Counted from the stretch's first letter, positions 25,231-35,048 are shown. The stretch: DNA of 64,000 nt from an uncultured Oceanospirillales bacterium (GCA_913055655.1 CAJXKA010000001.1:1426842-1490841), one strand, 5' to 3'. Program-made: numbers and translations. The notes: a model not told the origin generated them from the letters alone.

Positions 25231-26889
25231 ATGCCTGTGCATCCCCTGGCCGGAAAACCGGCGCCCCAGTCCATCCTCACCGACATCCCGAAGCTCGTGA
25301 CCGACTATTTCGCGCTCGAGCCCGACCCGGGGCAACCATCGCAATGCGTCAGTTTCGGCACCTCCGGACACCGTGGAAGCTCGACCAACCGTGCGTTCAA
25401 CGAGGCCCATATCCTGGCCGTCAGCCAGGCGGTGGCGGACTACCGGCGCGAACAGGGCATCGACGGCCCGCTGTACCTGGGCAAGGACACGCATGCGCTG
25501 TCGGAACCGGCGCTGGTGAGCGCGGTGGAAGTGCTGGCCGCCAACGATGTGACCGTGATGATCGACGCCGAACTGGGTTACACGCCCACACCGGTGGTGT
25601 CGCATGCCATCCTCGGCTGGAACCGGGGACGCCGGGACGGCCTGGCCGACGGCATCGTGATCACGCCGTCGCACAACCCGCCCGGCGACGGTGGCTTCAA
25701 GTACAACCCGCCCAATGGCGGGCCGGCCGATACCGATGCGACCGACTGGATCCAGGATCGTGCCAACCAACTGATGCGCGCGGCGCTGGATGGCGACGCC
25801 ACCGGCATCCGGCGCATGCCCTGGTCGCGGGCGCTGGCCGCCGACAATGTCCATCGCCATGATTTCCTGCGGCCCTACGTGGATGACCTGGGCGCCGTCA
25901 TCGACATGGACGCGATTCGTGCGTCCGGCATCCGCATCGGCGCCGATCCGATGGGCGGTTCGGGCATCGCCTACTGGGAACCGATCGCCGAGCGCTATGG
26001 CCTGGACCTGACCGTGGTCAATGACACCGTCGACCCGTCATTCCGCTTCATGCGCGTCGACCGGGACGGCAAAATCCGCATGGACTGCTCCTCGCCCGCC
26101 GCGATGGCCGGCCTGGTGGACCTCAAGGACCGCTACGACATCGCCTTCGGCAACGACACTGATTTCGACCGCCACGGCATCGTCACGCCCAGCGTCGGGC
26201 TGATGAACCCGAACCACTACCTGGCCGTCGCCATTGGCTGGCTGTTCGCCCACCGCCCCGACTGGCCGGCCGGCGCCGCCGTCGGCAAGACGCTGGTCAG
26301 CAGCGGCATGATTGACCGCGTGGCCGCCGACCTTGGCCGCACGCTGTGCGAGGTGCCCGTGGGCTTCAAGTGGTTTGTCGATGGCCTGCTGGAGGGCCGC
26401 TTCGGCTTCGGCGGCGAGGAAAGCGCCGGCGCCTCGTTCCTGCGCCGCGATGGCAGCGCCTGGTCGACCGACAAGGACGGCATCATCCTCGACCTGCTGG
26501 CCGCCGAAATCACCGCGGTCAGCGGCCGCGACCCGGGCGAGCACTACGCCGATCTGGCCGCGCGGTTCGGCGAGCCGGTCTACGAGCGCATCGACGCGCC
26601 CGCCTCTCGTGAGGAAAAAGCGATTCTCAAGGGCCTGTCACCGGAGCAGGTCACCGCCACCGAACTGGCTGGCGAGGCCATCACCGCGAAGCTGACCCGC
26701 GCGCCGGGCAACGACGCCGCCATCGGCGGGCTGAAGGTTACCACCGAGAACGGCTGGTTTGCTGCCCGGCCCTCGGGCACCGAGGACGTCTACAAGATTT
26801 ACGCCGAGAGCTTCCTGGGCGAGGACCACCTGCGCCGCATCCAGGACGAGGCGCGGGAGATCGTCGCGTCGGCGCTGGGTGACGGGTGA
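25231..26889 (+). CDS. pgm: Phosphoglucomutase (alpha-D-glucose phosphate-specific)
   Basis: 552 residues, typical for the bacterial enzyme that interconverts glucose 1-phosphate and glucose 6-phosphate, feeding glycogen, trehalose and cell-surface sugar nucleotide synthesis. The phospho-serine loop [11 protein letters not shown] has its catalytic serine at residue 147. The early [11 protein letters not shown], the metal loop NDTDFDRHG near residue 308, the sugar-binding GEESAGAS near residue 396 and the phosphate-binding [10 protein letters not shown] near the C-terminus are all present. It is monocistronic and divergent from the Gfo/Idh/MocA gene. The stop codon is inside a short heptamer repeat. 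Confidence 0.95.
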   Translation: MPVHPLAGKPAPQSILTDIPKLVTDYFALEPDPGQPSQCVSFGTSGHRGSSTNRAFNEAHILAVSQAVADYRREQGIDGPLYLGKDTHALSEPALVSAVEVLAANDVTVMIDAELGYTPTPVVSHAILGWNRGRRDGLADGIVITPSHNPPGDGGFKYNPPNGGPADTDATDWIQDRANQLMRAALDGDATGIRRMPWSRALAADNVHRHDFLRPYVDDLGAVIDMDAIRASGIRIGADPMGGSGIAYWEPIAERYGLDLTVVNDTVDPSFRFMRVDRDGKIRMDCSSPAAMAGLVDLKDRYDIAFGNDTDFDRHGIVTPSVGLMNPNHYLAVAIGWLFAHRPDWPAGAAVGKTLVSSGMIDRVAADLGRTLCEVPVGFKWFVDGLLEGRFGFGGEESAGASFLRRDGSAWSTDKDGIILDLLAAEITAVSGRDPGEHYADLAARFGEPVYERIDAPASREEKAILKGLSPEQVTATELAGEAITAKLTRAPGNDAAIGGLKVTTENGWFAARPSGTEDVYKIYAESFLGEDHLRRIQDEAREIVASALGDG

Positions 26890-26901
26890 CGGGTGACGGG
26901 A
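26880..26901. repeat. Three copies of the heptamer GACGGGT at the pgm stop
   Basis: The 3' end of pgm reads tgacgggtgacgggtgacggg; the TGA stop is one of the repeat copies. It is a second example in this window of a 7-base tandem repeat carrying the stop codon (compare 9951-9992). Confidence 0.85.
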
Positions 26902-26908
26902 TTATCGG

Positions 26909-27280
26909 TCAGCCGACGTGCTGGTCGACGAGGATGGGGTTGCCGTCGGGGTCGACGACGACGAAGCTGGCGGGGCCGCTGCCGGATTCGTCCGCCTCGG
27001 TGGCGAAATCGATGCCCTGGGCTTTCAGCTGCTTCTGTAACTCGCGCACATCCGTGAAACCGTCAACGGTGTTGCACTGCTGGTCCCAGCCGGGGTTGAA
27101 GGTCAGGATGTTGTCCTCGAACATGCCCTGGAACAGCCCGATGACGGTGTCGCCATTCTTCATCATCTGGTAGTGCTCGCCGTCGCCGGCAAACGCTTCA
27201 AATCCGAACTTCTGGTAGAACGCGCGGGAGGCGGCCAGGTCCTTGACCGCCAGGCTGATGGAGAATGCGCCGAGTTGCAT
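26909..27280 (-). CDS. VOC family (glyoxalase/dioxygenase-fold) protein
   Basis: 123 residues from the ATG at 27280, preceded by AGGGG at good spacing. The longer frame to 27391 has no support. The paired beta-alpha-beta-beta-beta pattern starts [20 protein letters not shown] and ends [16 protein letters not shown], with candidate metal ligands in [17 protein letters not shown]. Relatives are often annotated as glyoxalase-like or bleomycin-resistance-like proteins of unknown reaction. It is 61 bases downstream of the alpha/beta hydrolase and may be the last gene of the polyester operon or an independent gene. Confidence 0.85.
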   Translation of the reverse strand: MQLGAFSISLAVKDLAASRAFYQKFGFEAFAGDGEHYQMMKNGDTVIGLFQGMFEDNILTFNPGWDQQCNTVDGFTDVRELQKQLKAQGIDFATEADESGSGPASFVVVDPDGNPILVDQHVG

Positions 27281-27341
27281 GATGTCGCCCCTGTTATTGA
27301 AAAGAGGCATTATTGATAGACGAATCCGGACCTGGTGTCCA

Positions 27342-28235
27342 TCAAAGCCCGGCAAGGAAGCGATCGATCGCCGCGCGCGCCTCCGGTTCATCCAGCGTCG
27401 GCGCGTGACCCCGACCGGGCACTTCCACCACTTCCAGGTCGGGCTTGATCGCCTTCATCCGCCCGATCGTTTCCGGTGTCACGATATCGGAAATACCGCC
27501 CTCGAGCAGCAGCACCGGCATGTTCATCTGGCGGAAATTGTCCCAGGGAGAAAGGTTCAGGCCTTTCAGCCGACGGATGCCGAATTTCTGCAGCAGGCGC
27601 ACCAGCCACATTGACTTCGCGACGTGTCGCAGCGCGTCACCAATCGCCGGGTCGTAGTCCGGTGCGACGCGGCCATCGTCAAGTTCACGCCAGGCCAGCC
27701 GGGCCTGCCGATCCCAGAATGCTTCGTCTTCGTCCGGGTACGCGATCTCGTAGTTCTGGCGGGTCATATCGGCCGCCGCGGCCCAGTCCGGCTGCGGCGG
27801 TGTCCGGCCCGCATACTCAAGAATGCGGGCCAGTGCTGCCGGCGCCACTTCCGGGCCGACATCGTTCATGACCACACCGCGCAGGCGTTGCGGTTGCTGG
27901 TCGGCCATGATCATCGCCATCAATCCGCCCAGCGAGGTACCGATAATCGCCGCCGATTCCAGCCCGAGCGTATCCATCAGGGTCCAGGTGTCTTTCACGT
28001 ACGTGGGCGGCAGATACTGCTTCCAGTTCGGGTCACGCGCCGATTGCCCGCGGCCCCGCAGGTCCGGCGTCAGCACCCGCCAGCGATCGGCCAGGTGTTC
28101 GGCCAGGCGCTCGAAATCCTTGCTGTTGCGGGTCAGGCCGGGCAGGCATATGACCGTGTCGGGTCCCTCACCGTACTCGCGGCAGAACAGGTCCAGCCCG
28201 TCGTGTGAAGTGTAGTGATGTTCGCTTGCGGTCAT
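27342..28235 (-). CDS. Alpha/beta hydrolase, candidate 3-hydroxybutyrate oligomer hydrolase
   Basis: 297-residue cytoplasmic alpha/beta hydrolase with no signal peptide. The nucleophile elbow is GTSLGG (Ser101), the oxyanion region is [11 protein letters not shown], and acid and base candidates are in [11 protein letters not shown] and [11 protein letters not shown]. Its start overlaps the ligase stop by four bases (ATGA), so it is translationally coupled to an operon that also encodes 3-hydroxybutyrate dehydrogenase. In that setting a role in hydrolysing imported hydroxyalkanoate oligomers or an ester or lactone is plausible. The family alone does not prove the substrate. Confidence 0.85.
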   Translation of the reverse strand: MTASEHHYTSHDGLDLFCREYGEGPDTVICLPGLTRNSKDFERLAEHLADRWRVLTPDLRGRGQSARDPNWKQYLPPTYVKDTWTLMDTLGLESAAIIGTSLGGLMAMIMADQQPQRLRGVVMNDVGPEVAPAALARILEYAGRTPPQPDWAAAADMTRQNYEIAYPDEDEAFWDRQARLAWRELDDGRVAPDYDPAIGDALRHVAKSMWLVRLLQKFGIRRLKGLNLSPWDNFRQMNMPVLLLEGGISDIVTPETIGRMKAIKPDLEVVEVPGRGHAPTLDEPEARAAIDRFLAGL

Positions 28236-29836
28236 GTCACGCCCTCGTTGTCGGGTTGATGCGCCAGCCAGCCCCGGTAGCGATCCCGGAGTTCACGCTT
28301 GAGCACTTTGCCATTGGGGTTGCGCGGAAGTTCATCGATGAACACGACCCCGGCCACGCGCTGGTGCTTGCCGACGCGTTCATTGGTCCAATCGCGCAAC
28401 TTGTCGGCATCGGCGGTGCCGGGGTCCTCGCTGGCTGCGGCGACCACCAGCGCCAGCGGCGTTTCGCCCCAGCGCCGACAATCAATACCGACCACCGCAA
28501 CCTCGGCGACACCGGGATGCTGGCTGATGACATGTTCGATATCGGCGGGGTAGACATTCTGGCCACCGGAAATCAGCAGATCCTTCTTCCGGTCCACGAG
28601 ATACAGGAAGCCGTCCTCGTCGATACGACCGATATCCCCGGTCCGTAGCCAGCGCCGGCCCGTATCATCCACCCAGGTGGCCTCCAGGTCGGCATCGGGG
28701 CGGTCGTGGTAGCCCGCCATCAGGTGTCGGCAGCGGCCGACAATCTCACCGGGTTCACCCGGCGGACAGGGCCGGTCGGCGTCATCCAGGATGCGCAGGT
28801 CGACGCCCATCAGGGGCTTGCCGACACTGTCGGGACGCTGCCTGGCCTGCTCCGGTTCCAGCGTCGTGATCACGCCCTCGGTGAGCCCGTAAAGCTCAAC
28901 CAGTTCGGGCGCCAGGCGGTCCATGACATCCAGTTTCAGCCCCGGAGACAGCGGTGAGCCGCAACACATCAGGCTCTTGATGGATGAGACATCGTGGTCG
29001 CCGAAACCCGGTGCATCGACGATCCGCTGGAACTGCAGCGGCACCATGGCCGAATGGGTCACGCCGTGACGTTCGACTGCGCGCAGCCAGTCACCGGCAT
29101 CGAAACGCTCCATGATCACGACCGTGCCGCCGACCAGCAGGCATACGCCCATGCCGACCCAGGAAATGTTGGAGAACAGGCCGATGGCGCAGAGATTGAC
29201 GGCGGCGCGATCGTAACGCAGCGCCAGCGCCAGGTCATAAAACCAGTCCAGCCGGCGACGGTGGGTATGGACGATGCCCTTGGGCCGTCCGGTCGTGCCG
29301 GAGGAGTAAATGATATTGCACTCGTCGCCGTCCCCGATCGGGACGGCGGGGTCGGCCTCGTCCTGGGTCTCTCGCCAGCCGGTGAAATCCGCCCAGCCTC
29401 CGGGCGCCGGCCCCGTGCTCAGCCAGCCGGCGTCAACAACCAGGTCCAGTCGTTCACGATACGGCGCCAACCGCGGCGCCTGGTCATGGCTGGCGATGAC
29501 GACCCGGGCGCCGGCGTCCTCGATCATGACCGCCAGGCCCTCCCCGGACACCATCGTGTTCAGCGGCACCGTGACAAAGCCGCCGACGATGGCGCCGAAC
29601 AGGGCGACCATCATGTCATCGCTGTTGCTCATCAGGACCGCCACGCGGTCACCGCGCTGCAGGCCCATGGCGCGCAGGCCGTTGGCGACCTGGCAGACCC
29701 GGCCATGAAACGCAGGCCAGTTCAGTGTGCGGTCACCGAAAATGATCGCGGCCCGATCCGGTAGCCAGCGCGCGTTCAATGCCAGCACCTCCGGCAGTAA
29801 CGGCGCCGGCGCGTCGAACCAGGGCGTGTCGCTCAT
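28232..29836 (-). CDS. AMP-dependent acyl-CoA synthetase
   Basis: 534-residue ANL-superfamily ligase. The ATP-binding loop is YSSGTTGRPKGIVH, followed by LYGLTEGVITT, the hinge region DIGRIDEDGFLYLVDRKKD, and the catalytic lysine in NPNGKVLKRELR near the C-terminus. It activates a carboxylic acid to its CoA thioester. Between a 3-hydroxybutyrate dehydrogenase and an esterase, the natural candidates are acetoacetate or 3-hydroxybutyrate, but it is shorter than classical acetoacetyl-CoA synthetase (about 650 residues), so the substrate is an inference. It starts seven bases after the dehydrogenase stop. Confidence 0.9.
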   Translation of the reverse strand: MSDTPWFDAPAPLLPEVLALNARWLPDRAAIIFGDRTLNWPAFHGRVCQVANGLRAMGLQRGDRVAVLMSNSDDMMVALFGAIVGGFVTVPLNTMVSGEGLAVMIEDAGARVVIASHDQAPRLAPYRERLDLVVDAGWLSTGPAPGGWADFTGWRETQDEADPAVPIGDGDECNIIYSSGTTGRPKGIVHTHRRRLDWFYDLALALRYDRAAVNLCAIGLFSNISWVGMGVCLLVGGTVVIMERFDAGDWLRAVERHGVTHSAMVPLQFQRIVDAPGFGDHDVSSIKSLMCCGSPLSPGLKLDVMDRLAPELVELYGLTEGVITTLEPEQARQRPDSVGKPLMGVDLRILDDADRPCPPGEPGEIVGRCRHLMAGYHDRPDADLEATWVDDTGRRWLRTGDIGRIDEDGFLYLVDRKKDLLISGGQNVYPADIEHVISQHPGVAEVAVVGIDCRRWGETPLALVVAAASEDPGTADADKLRDWTNERVGKHQRVAGVVFIDELPRNPNGKVLKRELRDRYRGWLAHQPDNEGVT

Positions 29837-29843
29837 ACCGGGG

Positions 29844-30644
29844 TCAGCGGGCGGTCCAACCGCCGTCGATGGGCAGCACCGTCCCGGTCACCGAGGCCGC
29901 GCCGTCGCTGCACAGCCAGGCCACCATCGAGGCAATCTCCTCCACCGCCACCAGCCGCCGGGTCGGTTGCGATTTCAGCATGACGTCACGGACCACGGCA
30001 TCTTCAGAAATGTCGCGGGCTTTCGCCGTGTCGGCGATCTGACCCCGCACCAGGGGCGTATCGACGTATCCGGGCGCAACGGCGTTCACGGTGATCCCCG
30101 TTTCGGCGACTTCCAGCGCAACCGTCTTGGTCAGGCCGGCCACGCCGTGTTTCGCCGCCACGTAGGCCGCCTTGAAAGGCGATGCACGCAGCGCGTGAGC
30201 GGAGGCGATGTTGATGATCCTGCCCTGCCCTGCATCCAGCATTCCGGGCAAGGCGCAACGAATGGCGTGAAATACCGCGGACAGGTTCACCGCCAGGATG
30301 GCGTCCCAGCGGTCCACCGGGAAATCCTGCACCGGCGACACGTACTGGATGCCGGCGTTGTTGACGAGGATATCGACCGTGCCATGGTGTCGTTCGGCGG
30401 CCGTGACCATGGCTTCCACCTGGTCGACCTCGCGCAGGTCAGCGGGGACGTGCACGGCTGATTCGGCGCCGGCATCCAGCAGCGACTGGCTGACCGAGGC
30501 GATCGTGGCATCGTCACCCAGGCCGCTGAAGGCCACCCGGCAACCGGCCCGCGCAAGCGCCTGGGTGATGCCCAGGCCGATGCCGGACGTCGCGCCCGTC
30601 ACCAGGGCATGCCGGCCGTCCAGGTTCTGTGTCGATTCCATCAT
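29844..30644 (-). CDS. bdhA: 3-hydroxybutyrate dehydrogenase (SDR)
   Basis: 266-residue short-chain dehydrogenase that oxidises (R)-3-hydroxybutyrate to acetoacetate with NAD. The cofactor motif is TGATSGIG, then NNAGIQYVSPVQDFPVDRWD, and the catalytic Ser148, Tyr161 and Lys165 lie in IASAHALRASPFKAAYVAAK. The subfamily-specific runs GYVDTPLVRGQI, MLKSQPTRRLVAVEEIA and the C-terminal LPIDGGWTAR match 3-hydroxybutyrate dehydrogenases closely. There are two adjacent ATG codons at the start. It abuts the MFS gene with no gap. This gene is the strongest clue to the pathway of the whole operon. Confidence 0.92.
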   Translation of the reverse strand: MMESTQNLDGRHALVTGATSGIGLGITQALARAGCRVAFSGLGDDATIASVSQSLLDAGAESAVHVPADLREVDQVEAMVTAAERHHGTVDILVNNAGIQYVSPVQDFPVDRWDAILAVNLSAVFHAIRCALPGMLDAGQGRIINIASAHALRASPFKAAYVAAKHGVAGLTKTVALEVAETGITVNAVAPGYVDTPLVRGQIADTAKARDISEDAVVRDVMLKSQPTRRLVAVEEIASMVAWLCSDGAASVTGTVLPIDGGWTAR

Positions 30645-31925
30645 TCAGTCCTCCCAGTCGCGGTCGATCCAGCGCGCCGCGAGCAGAAACAGTATGGCAG
30701 CCGCGATGTAGAAACCGGTTCCCGCGACGATTGACCAGCGCAGGGCGTCGTCACCGAAGCGCAGGACCAGCGCGTCGGACAATGCGCCGATCAGCCACGT
30801 CCCCAGCCCGATGCCCAGCAGGTTATTCACGAACAGGAACACCGCCGAGGCCGTCGCCCGCATGTCCGCGCGGACCAGTTGCTGCACGGTTGAAATGACC
30901 GGGCCGATCCACACCAGCCCCAACGCGACGGGCACCAGAAGCACGACCCAGGCCAGCCACAATGTCGGCGTCAGCACCCCGACGATATAGGTCGGCACCG
31001 ATAACACGAAGGCGGCCGCCGGGATGGTGACAAACCGGCTGCGTTTCTTTGCGCCGTAGCGATCGCCCAGCCAGCCGCCGGCCCACATGCCGGCCATGCC
31101 GCCCACCAGCAGGATACTTCCGTAGAAGAACGATGCGTCCAGCAAAGTCAGCCCGTGGCTGCGCACGATGAAGGACGGCATCCAGAAAAACAGCCCGTAG
31201 CCCATCATCGACGAGCAGGCCGCGCCAACGGACAGCAGCCAGAAACTCGGCTTGCCCGAAAGCGCGGTCGCGATCTCGCCCAGCCGCGGTGGGCGCACCG
31301 ATGTTGCAACGGCGTCGAAGCGGCCGCGTTCCGGCTCCGTGACCAGCAGGCGGAACACCGGCGCCAGCAACAGGCCGGCGGCACCCACCGCGATAAAGGC
31401 CCAGCGCCAGTCGATCATGCTGGCCAGCACACCGCCCAGGACAATGCCCAGCGCGCTGCCGATCGGGATACCGAAGGAATAGGCGCTCAGCGCCCGGGCC
31501 CGCTGGCCGGGCGGGTAATAGTCCATGATCATCGAATAGGCCGGTGTCACACCCCCGGCCTCACCCACCCCGACGCCCAGGCGGGCCAGGAACAGGTGCC
31601 AGAACCCCTGCGCGAAACCGCAGGCCGCGGTCATCGCGCTCCAGATGGCCAGCGCGCCAGTGATCACCCAGGTTCGGCTCACCCGGTCGGCCAGCATGGC
31701 CACCGGGATGCCCAGCCCCGTGTAGAACAACGCGAACGCCAGGCCACCCATCAGGCCCAGCTGGGCGTCGCTCAGGCCCAGGTCGGCCTTGATCGGCACG
31801 GCCAGGATGCCGACGATCTGGCGATCGATAAAATTGAAGGTGTAGACCACCACCAGCATGAACAGCGCCAGGCCGCGGCGCTCGACGGCGCGCCGGGACG
31901 CATTGTCAGCGGGAATTACGCTCAT
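30645..31925 (-). CDS. Spinster-type MFS transporter
   Basis: 426 residues from the ATG at 31925, which has GAAGAG just upstream; the ATG at 31958 is less likely. Twelve hydrophobic helices are visible. The N-terminal runs YTFNFIDRQIVGILAVPIKA and LGLMGGLAFALFYTGLGIP are typical of the Spinster-like MFS branch, often found beside TonB-dependent receptors and degradation enzymes in proteobacteria. In this operon it would carry the small product (3-hydroxybutyrate or a short oligomer) across the inner membrane. It starts 54 bases after the TBDR stop. Confidence 0.9.
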   Translation of the reverse strand: MSVIPADNASRRAVERRGLALFMLVVVYTFNFIDRQIVGILAVPIKADLGLSDAQLGLMGGLAFALFYTGLGIPVAMLADRVSRTWVITGALAIWSAMTAACGFAQGFWHLFLARLGVGVGEAGGVTPAYSMIMDYYPPGQRARALSAYSFGIPIGSALGIVLGGVLASMIDWRWAFIAVGAAGLLLAPVFRLLVTEPERGRFDAVATSVRPPRLGEIATALSGKPSFWLLSVGAACSSMMGYGLFFWMPSFIVRSHGLTLLDASFFYGSILLVGGMAGMWAGGWLGDRYGAKKRSRFVTIPAAAFVLSVPTYIVGVLTPTLWLAWVVLLVPVALGLVWIGPVISTVQQLVRADMRATASAVFLFVNNLLGIGLGTWLIGALSDALVLRFGDDALRWSIVAGTGFYIAAAILFLLAARWIDRDWED

Positions 31926-31978
31926 GATTCTCTTCTTGGGAAGGGACCGGGCCGCCACCAGGCGACCCGGTACCGGAC

Positions 31979-34219
31979 TCAGTAGCGGTAGTTCAGGCTC
32001 AGGTTCCAGGTCTGCGGGTCGCCGTAGTAGGCCGTCATGATGTTGCCCACGCTACGGAACTCCTGGCCTTCGACCTTGTAGACCTCGTCGGCGATATTCT
32101 TGACGCCGGCCATCACCTGCCAGTGACCGTCGGCGTGATTCCAGGTCACGAACGCGTTGGTCAGCCAGTAGGAATCCTCCTGCAGCGGTTCGACATTCTC
32201 CACCGACAGCCACATGGCATCGCGGTAGTTGGCGTCAGCGCCCAGGTTGAAGCTGTGACCGCCGGCCAGGTCGATGGTCCATACCGCACCGGCACGGCCG
32301 GTCCATTCCGGCGCAAACGCCGGTGAGTCGGCCACGCCGTCGGAGCCCGTGAAGCCACCGGCGCCGTACTCGGTATCCAGGTAGCCCACCTGGCCGAACA
32401 ACTGCAGCGCGTCCGTCAACAGCCATGAGAGCTCGAATTCAGCGCCCTTGATATCCAGCTCCGCGGCGTTCAGGACCGGGAAGCGGAAGTCGACGCCATC
32501 GCCGATGGAAACGCGGGCCTGGAAGTCGTCGTACTGGCTGGAGAACAGCGCGTAGTTGGCCTGCAGTCGACCGTCCATCATCGTGGTCTTGGCGCCGATT
32601 TCCGCGGTCCAGACCGTTTCAGGATCGAAGGTACTGACATCGGCGGCGCTGTTGGCACGGCCGTTGAAGCCGCCGCTCTTGAAGCCCTTGGCCAGGCGGC
32701 CGTAGAAATGCACGTCCTCGTTCAGCATGTAGTCCAGCGTGACAGTTGGCGTCCAGTCGCTCCAGCTGTCGCCGTCGGTGAAGGCGAAGGCCGGGTCGGC
32801 GTTGCCAAGCAGGTCACTGAAGGTGCTCGTGGAGCGGGCGTAGTCCTTTTCTTCCTTCGTGTACCGCAGGCCCAGGCCCAGGTTCCAGTTCGCCGCAAAG
32901 GCCCAGTCCACCTGGCCGAACACGGCATAGCTGGTGGTCTCCAGGTCGTCGTCGATGGTGCGCAGGAAGCTGATCGGCAGCCCGCCGAACACGAGGAAAT
33001 CATCCGCGTAGGCTTCCTGGTGGCTGGGCACGCTCTCGTTCAGGTAGTACAGGCCCGCGACCCAGTTCACGTTGCCGCCGTTGTCACCCAGCAGCTGGAA
33101 CTCCTGGCTGAACTGGTCCTGGTCGATGCCGACGAACACGTCGCCCAGCTCGAGCTCGGTGGCGTCGATGTCGATGTAGAGATCGGCCACCAGGTCACGG
33201 TAGGCGGTGATCGAACGGAAACTGAAAGCGTCGTCCAGGTCCCAGTTGACCGTCATGCTGCCGCCCCAGTGCTCGACGTCCTGCCCGCCCGCGTCACCCA
33301 GGGACGTGCGGGTTTCAAAGTTCCACTCGCCCGGTGAGGGCACGTGTCGTATAACGGAGCCGCCGGTCGCCAGGTCGACGCTAATCAGCGGCGCTTCAGC
33401 GCGCCCCAGCGTCAGTGCGGTGTCTTCGTGTGTGTAGTCGGCGGAGAAGATGATATCCACGTCATCGCTGACATCCCACAGCGCCTTCAGGCGCGCAGAC
33501 TGCGTATCCTCGTCGTTGTACTTGCGGCCATCGGCGGGGTCAGTGACGAAACCATCGCGGGTGTCGTTGAGCACACTCAGGCTCATCGCGAAATTCTCGC
33601 TCACCGGGCCGGACAGGTAGCCGCTGAACTGCCAGCGATCGTAGTCGCCGTAGACCACGCCTGCCTCGGCCTCGAACTCGTCACCCGGCGTCCGGGTGAT
33701 CAGGCGGATGGCGCCACCGGGGGTGTTCTTGCCGTACAGCGTGCCCTGCGGTCCGCGCAGCACCTCGATGCGCTCGATGTCGTTGAGCTTGAACAACGCG
33801 CCCTGGATTCGGGACATGTAAACATCGTCGACGTAGATACCGACCGCCGGGTCGAAGGTCTGCAGCGCGTCCGGCTGGCCCACACCACGAATGAAAACGT
33901 TCGCGCTGGAACTGGAGCCGCGCCCCTGCACCAGGTTCAGGTTGGGCACCGCGCCCTGCAGTGAATCAAGGTTGTCAGCCTGCAGGTATTCCAGGTCTTC
34001 ACCGGTGAAGGCGCTGATCGACATCGGTACTTCCTGCAGCGTCTGTTCGCGCCGCTGGGCCGTGACCACCACTTCTTCAAGCAGGGTGGCGTCGACATCG
34101 TTGTCCTGGGCCTGGGCAATGGCCAACTGCGAGCCGCCAAGTGCAGCAAGAACAGCGGTGGCCAGGGTGGTGCGGCGCAATACGCCGCAAACGGTCGTGC
34201 GAGTGTTTGAATTCGTCAT
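31979..34219 (-). CDS. TonB-dependent receptor of the polyester locus
   Basis: 746 residues from the ATG at 34219, which has AGG 8 bases upstream; the ATG at 34234 has no ribosome-binding site. The signal peptide ends near IAQAQ. The TonB box and plug start EEVVVTAQRREQTLQEVP place it in the branch of receptors common for hydrophobic or aromatic nutrients. Further plug motifs are VFIRGVGQPDALQTFDPAVG and VEVLRGPQGTLYGKNTPGG. The barrel ends in NLSLNYRY. It heads an operon with MFS, dehydrogenase, ligase and hydrolase, and its promoter region holds two palindromes next to the divergent tetR. Uptake of hydroxyalkanoate oligomers is the working hypothesis. Confidence 0.92.
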   Translation of the reverse strand: MTNSNTRTTVCGVLRRTTLATAVLAALGGSQLAIAQAQDNDVDATLLEEVVVTAQRREQTLQEVPMSISAFTGEDLEYLQADNLDSLQGAVPNLNLVQGRGSSSSANVFIRGVGQPDALQTFDPAVGIYVDDVYMSRIQGALFKLNDIERIEVLRGPQGTLYGKNTPGGAIRLITRTPGDEFEAEAGVVYGDYDRWQFSGYLSGPVSENFAMSLSVLNDTRDGFVTDPADGRKYNDEDTQSARLKALWDVSDDVDIIFSADYTHEDTALTLGRAEAPLISVDLATGGSVIRHVPSPGEWNFETRTSLGDAGGQDVEHWGGSMTVNWDLDDAFSFRSITAYRDLVADLYIDIDATELELGDVFVGIDQDQFSQEFQLLGDNGGNVNWVAGLYYLNESVPSHQEAYADDFLVFGGLPISFLRTIDDDLETTSYAVFGQVDWAFAANWNLGLGLRYTKEEKDYARSTSTFSDLLGNADPAFAFTDGDSWSDWTPTVTLDYMLNEDVHFYGRLAKGFKSGGFNGRANSAADVSTFDPETVWTAEIGAKTTMMDGRLQANYALFSSQYDDFQARVSIGDGVDFRFPVLNAAELDIKGAEFELSWLLTDALQLFGQVGYLDTEYGAGGFTGSDGVADSPAFAPEWTGRAGAVWTIDLAGGHSFNLGADANYRDAMWLSVENVEPLQEDSYWLTNAFVTWNHADGHWQVMAGVKNIADEVYKVEGQEFRSVGNIMTAYYGDPQTWNLSLNYRY

Positions 34220-34242
34220 TGTGTGAGCCTGCATGTTGTATT

Positions 34243-34258
34243 TTCAACAAGTGTTGAG
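34243..34258. promoter_or_regulatory. Probable TetR operator 1 (TCAAC-N4-GTTGA)
   Basis: ttcaacaagtgttgag contains a perfect 5-bp inverted repeat with 4-base spacer at 34244-34257. It lies 25 bases upstream of the TBDR start. Confidence 0.75.
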
Positions 34259-34296
34259 AATTTAAACGCCGCAGCCTCGCGGCTGTCAAGCGATTT

Positions 34297-34312
34297 TTCA
34301 ACGATGGTTGAA
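34297..34312. promoter_or_regulatory. Probable TetR operator 2 (TTCAAC-N4-GTTGAA)
   Basis: ttcaacgatggttgaa is a perfect 6-bp inverted repeat with the same 4-base spacer as operator 1. The centres of the two are 54 bases apart, and this one is 23 bases before the tetR start. Confidence 0.78.
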
Positions 34313-34334
34313 TTCATGACCATTAAAGGGTTCA

Positions 34335-35048
34335 ATGGCGAAAACAGAGCTCAAACTCGGCATGGCCGCTAAAAAACCCAGGAAGTCCCGCAAGGACCGG
34401 ATCATCGAAGTCGCCGAAAAACTGTTCGCCCAACGGGGGTTCAACGGCGTTTCGCTGCGTGAGATCACCCGCGAGGCCGGCGTGGACGTGGCGCTGGTCA
34501 AATACTATTTCGACAACAAGGAAGGCCTGTTCGACGCCCTGTTGCAGCGGCGCGCGGACATCCTCAACCGCGAACGCGGTGAGGCACTGGATCGCGTACT
34601 GGCACGAAACAACCCGGCGCCGGTCGAAGACATCATCGACGCCTTCACCCACCCCCTGTTGAACGAGGTGGTGGGCGAGGACAGCACCTGGCGCGACTAT
34701 TTCGGCCTGCTGGCCCAGGTCAACAACAACCCCGAATGGGGCGGCCAGGTCATGTCGAAGTACTTCGATCCGCTCGTCCGCCGGTTCATTTACGCGCTCA
34801 AAGACGCCCTGCCGGAAGCCGACATGGTCGACATCTACTGGTGCTACCACTTCCTGTCCGGGGCATTGACACTGACCTTCGCCGACACCCGGCGTATCGA
34901 TTCGCTCTCGGGCGGTCTCTGTCACTCTGCCGACTTCGAGAGCGTGCACAAGCGCATGGTGCCGTTTATCGCCGCGGGCTTCCGGTCCATATGCGCGGAA
35001 AGGGCGGCCGAGCGGGCCGCGACCCCATCCACGGAGACATCATCATGA
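34335..35048 (+). CDS. TetR/AcrR family transcriptional regulator
   Basis: 237 residues. The N-terminal TetR helix-turn-helix domain covers about residues 20-68 (IIEVAEKLFAQRGFNGVSLR, then EAGVDVALVKYYFDNKEGLF). The C-terminal ligand domain of about 150 residues, with LARNNPAPVEDIIDAF, resembles the CecR-like branch. AGGG precedes the ATG. It is divergent from the TBDR operon, with two matching palindromes between, so it probably represses both directions and is relieved by a pathway intermediate (inference). Its stop overlaps the depolymerase start by four bases, so regulator and enzyme are coupled. Confidence 0.92.
   Translation: MAKTELKLGMAAKKPRKSRKDRIIEVAEKLFAQRGFNGVSLREITREAGVDVALVKYYFDNKEGLFDALLQRRADILNRERGEALDRVLARNNPAPVEDIIDAFTHPLLNEVVGEDSTWRDYFGLLAQVNNNPEWGGQVMSKYFDPLVRRFIYALKDALPEADMVDIYWCYHFLSGALTLTFADTRRIDSLSGGLCHSADFESVHKRMVPFIAAGFRSICAERAAERAATPSTETSS

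Noticed and set aside
25108-25860. N-terminal extension of the Gfo/Idh/MocA frame
   Set aside because: It lies antisense to phosphoglucomutase and the ATG at 25107 gives the exact family N-terminus.
31979-34219. A siderophore receptor under iron control
   Set aside because: No Fur box is visible upstream, the operon holds catabolic enzymes, and the palindromes match the neighbouring TetR gene instead.
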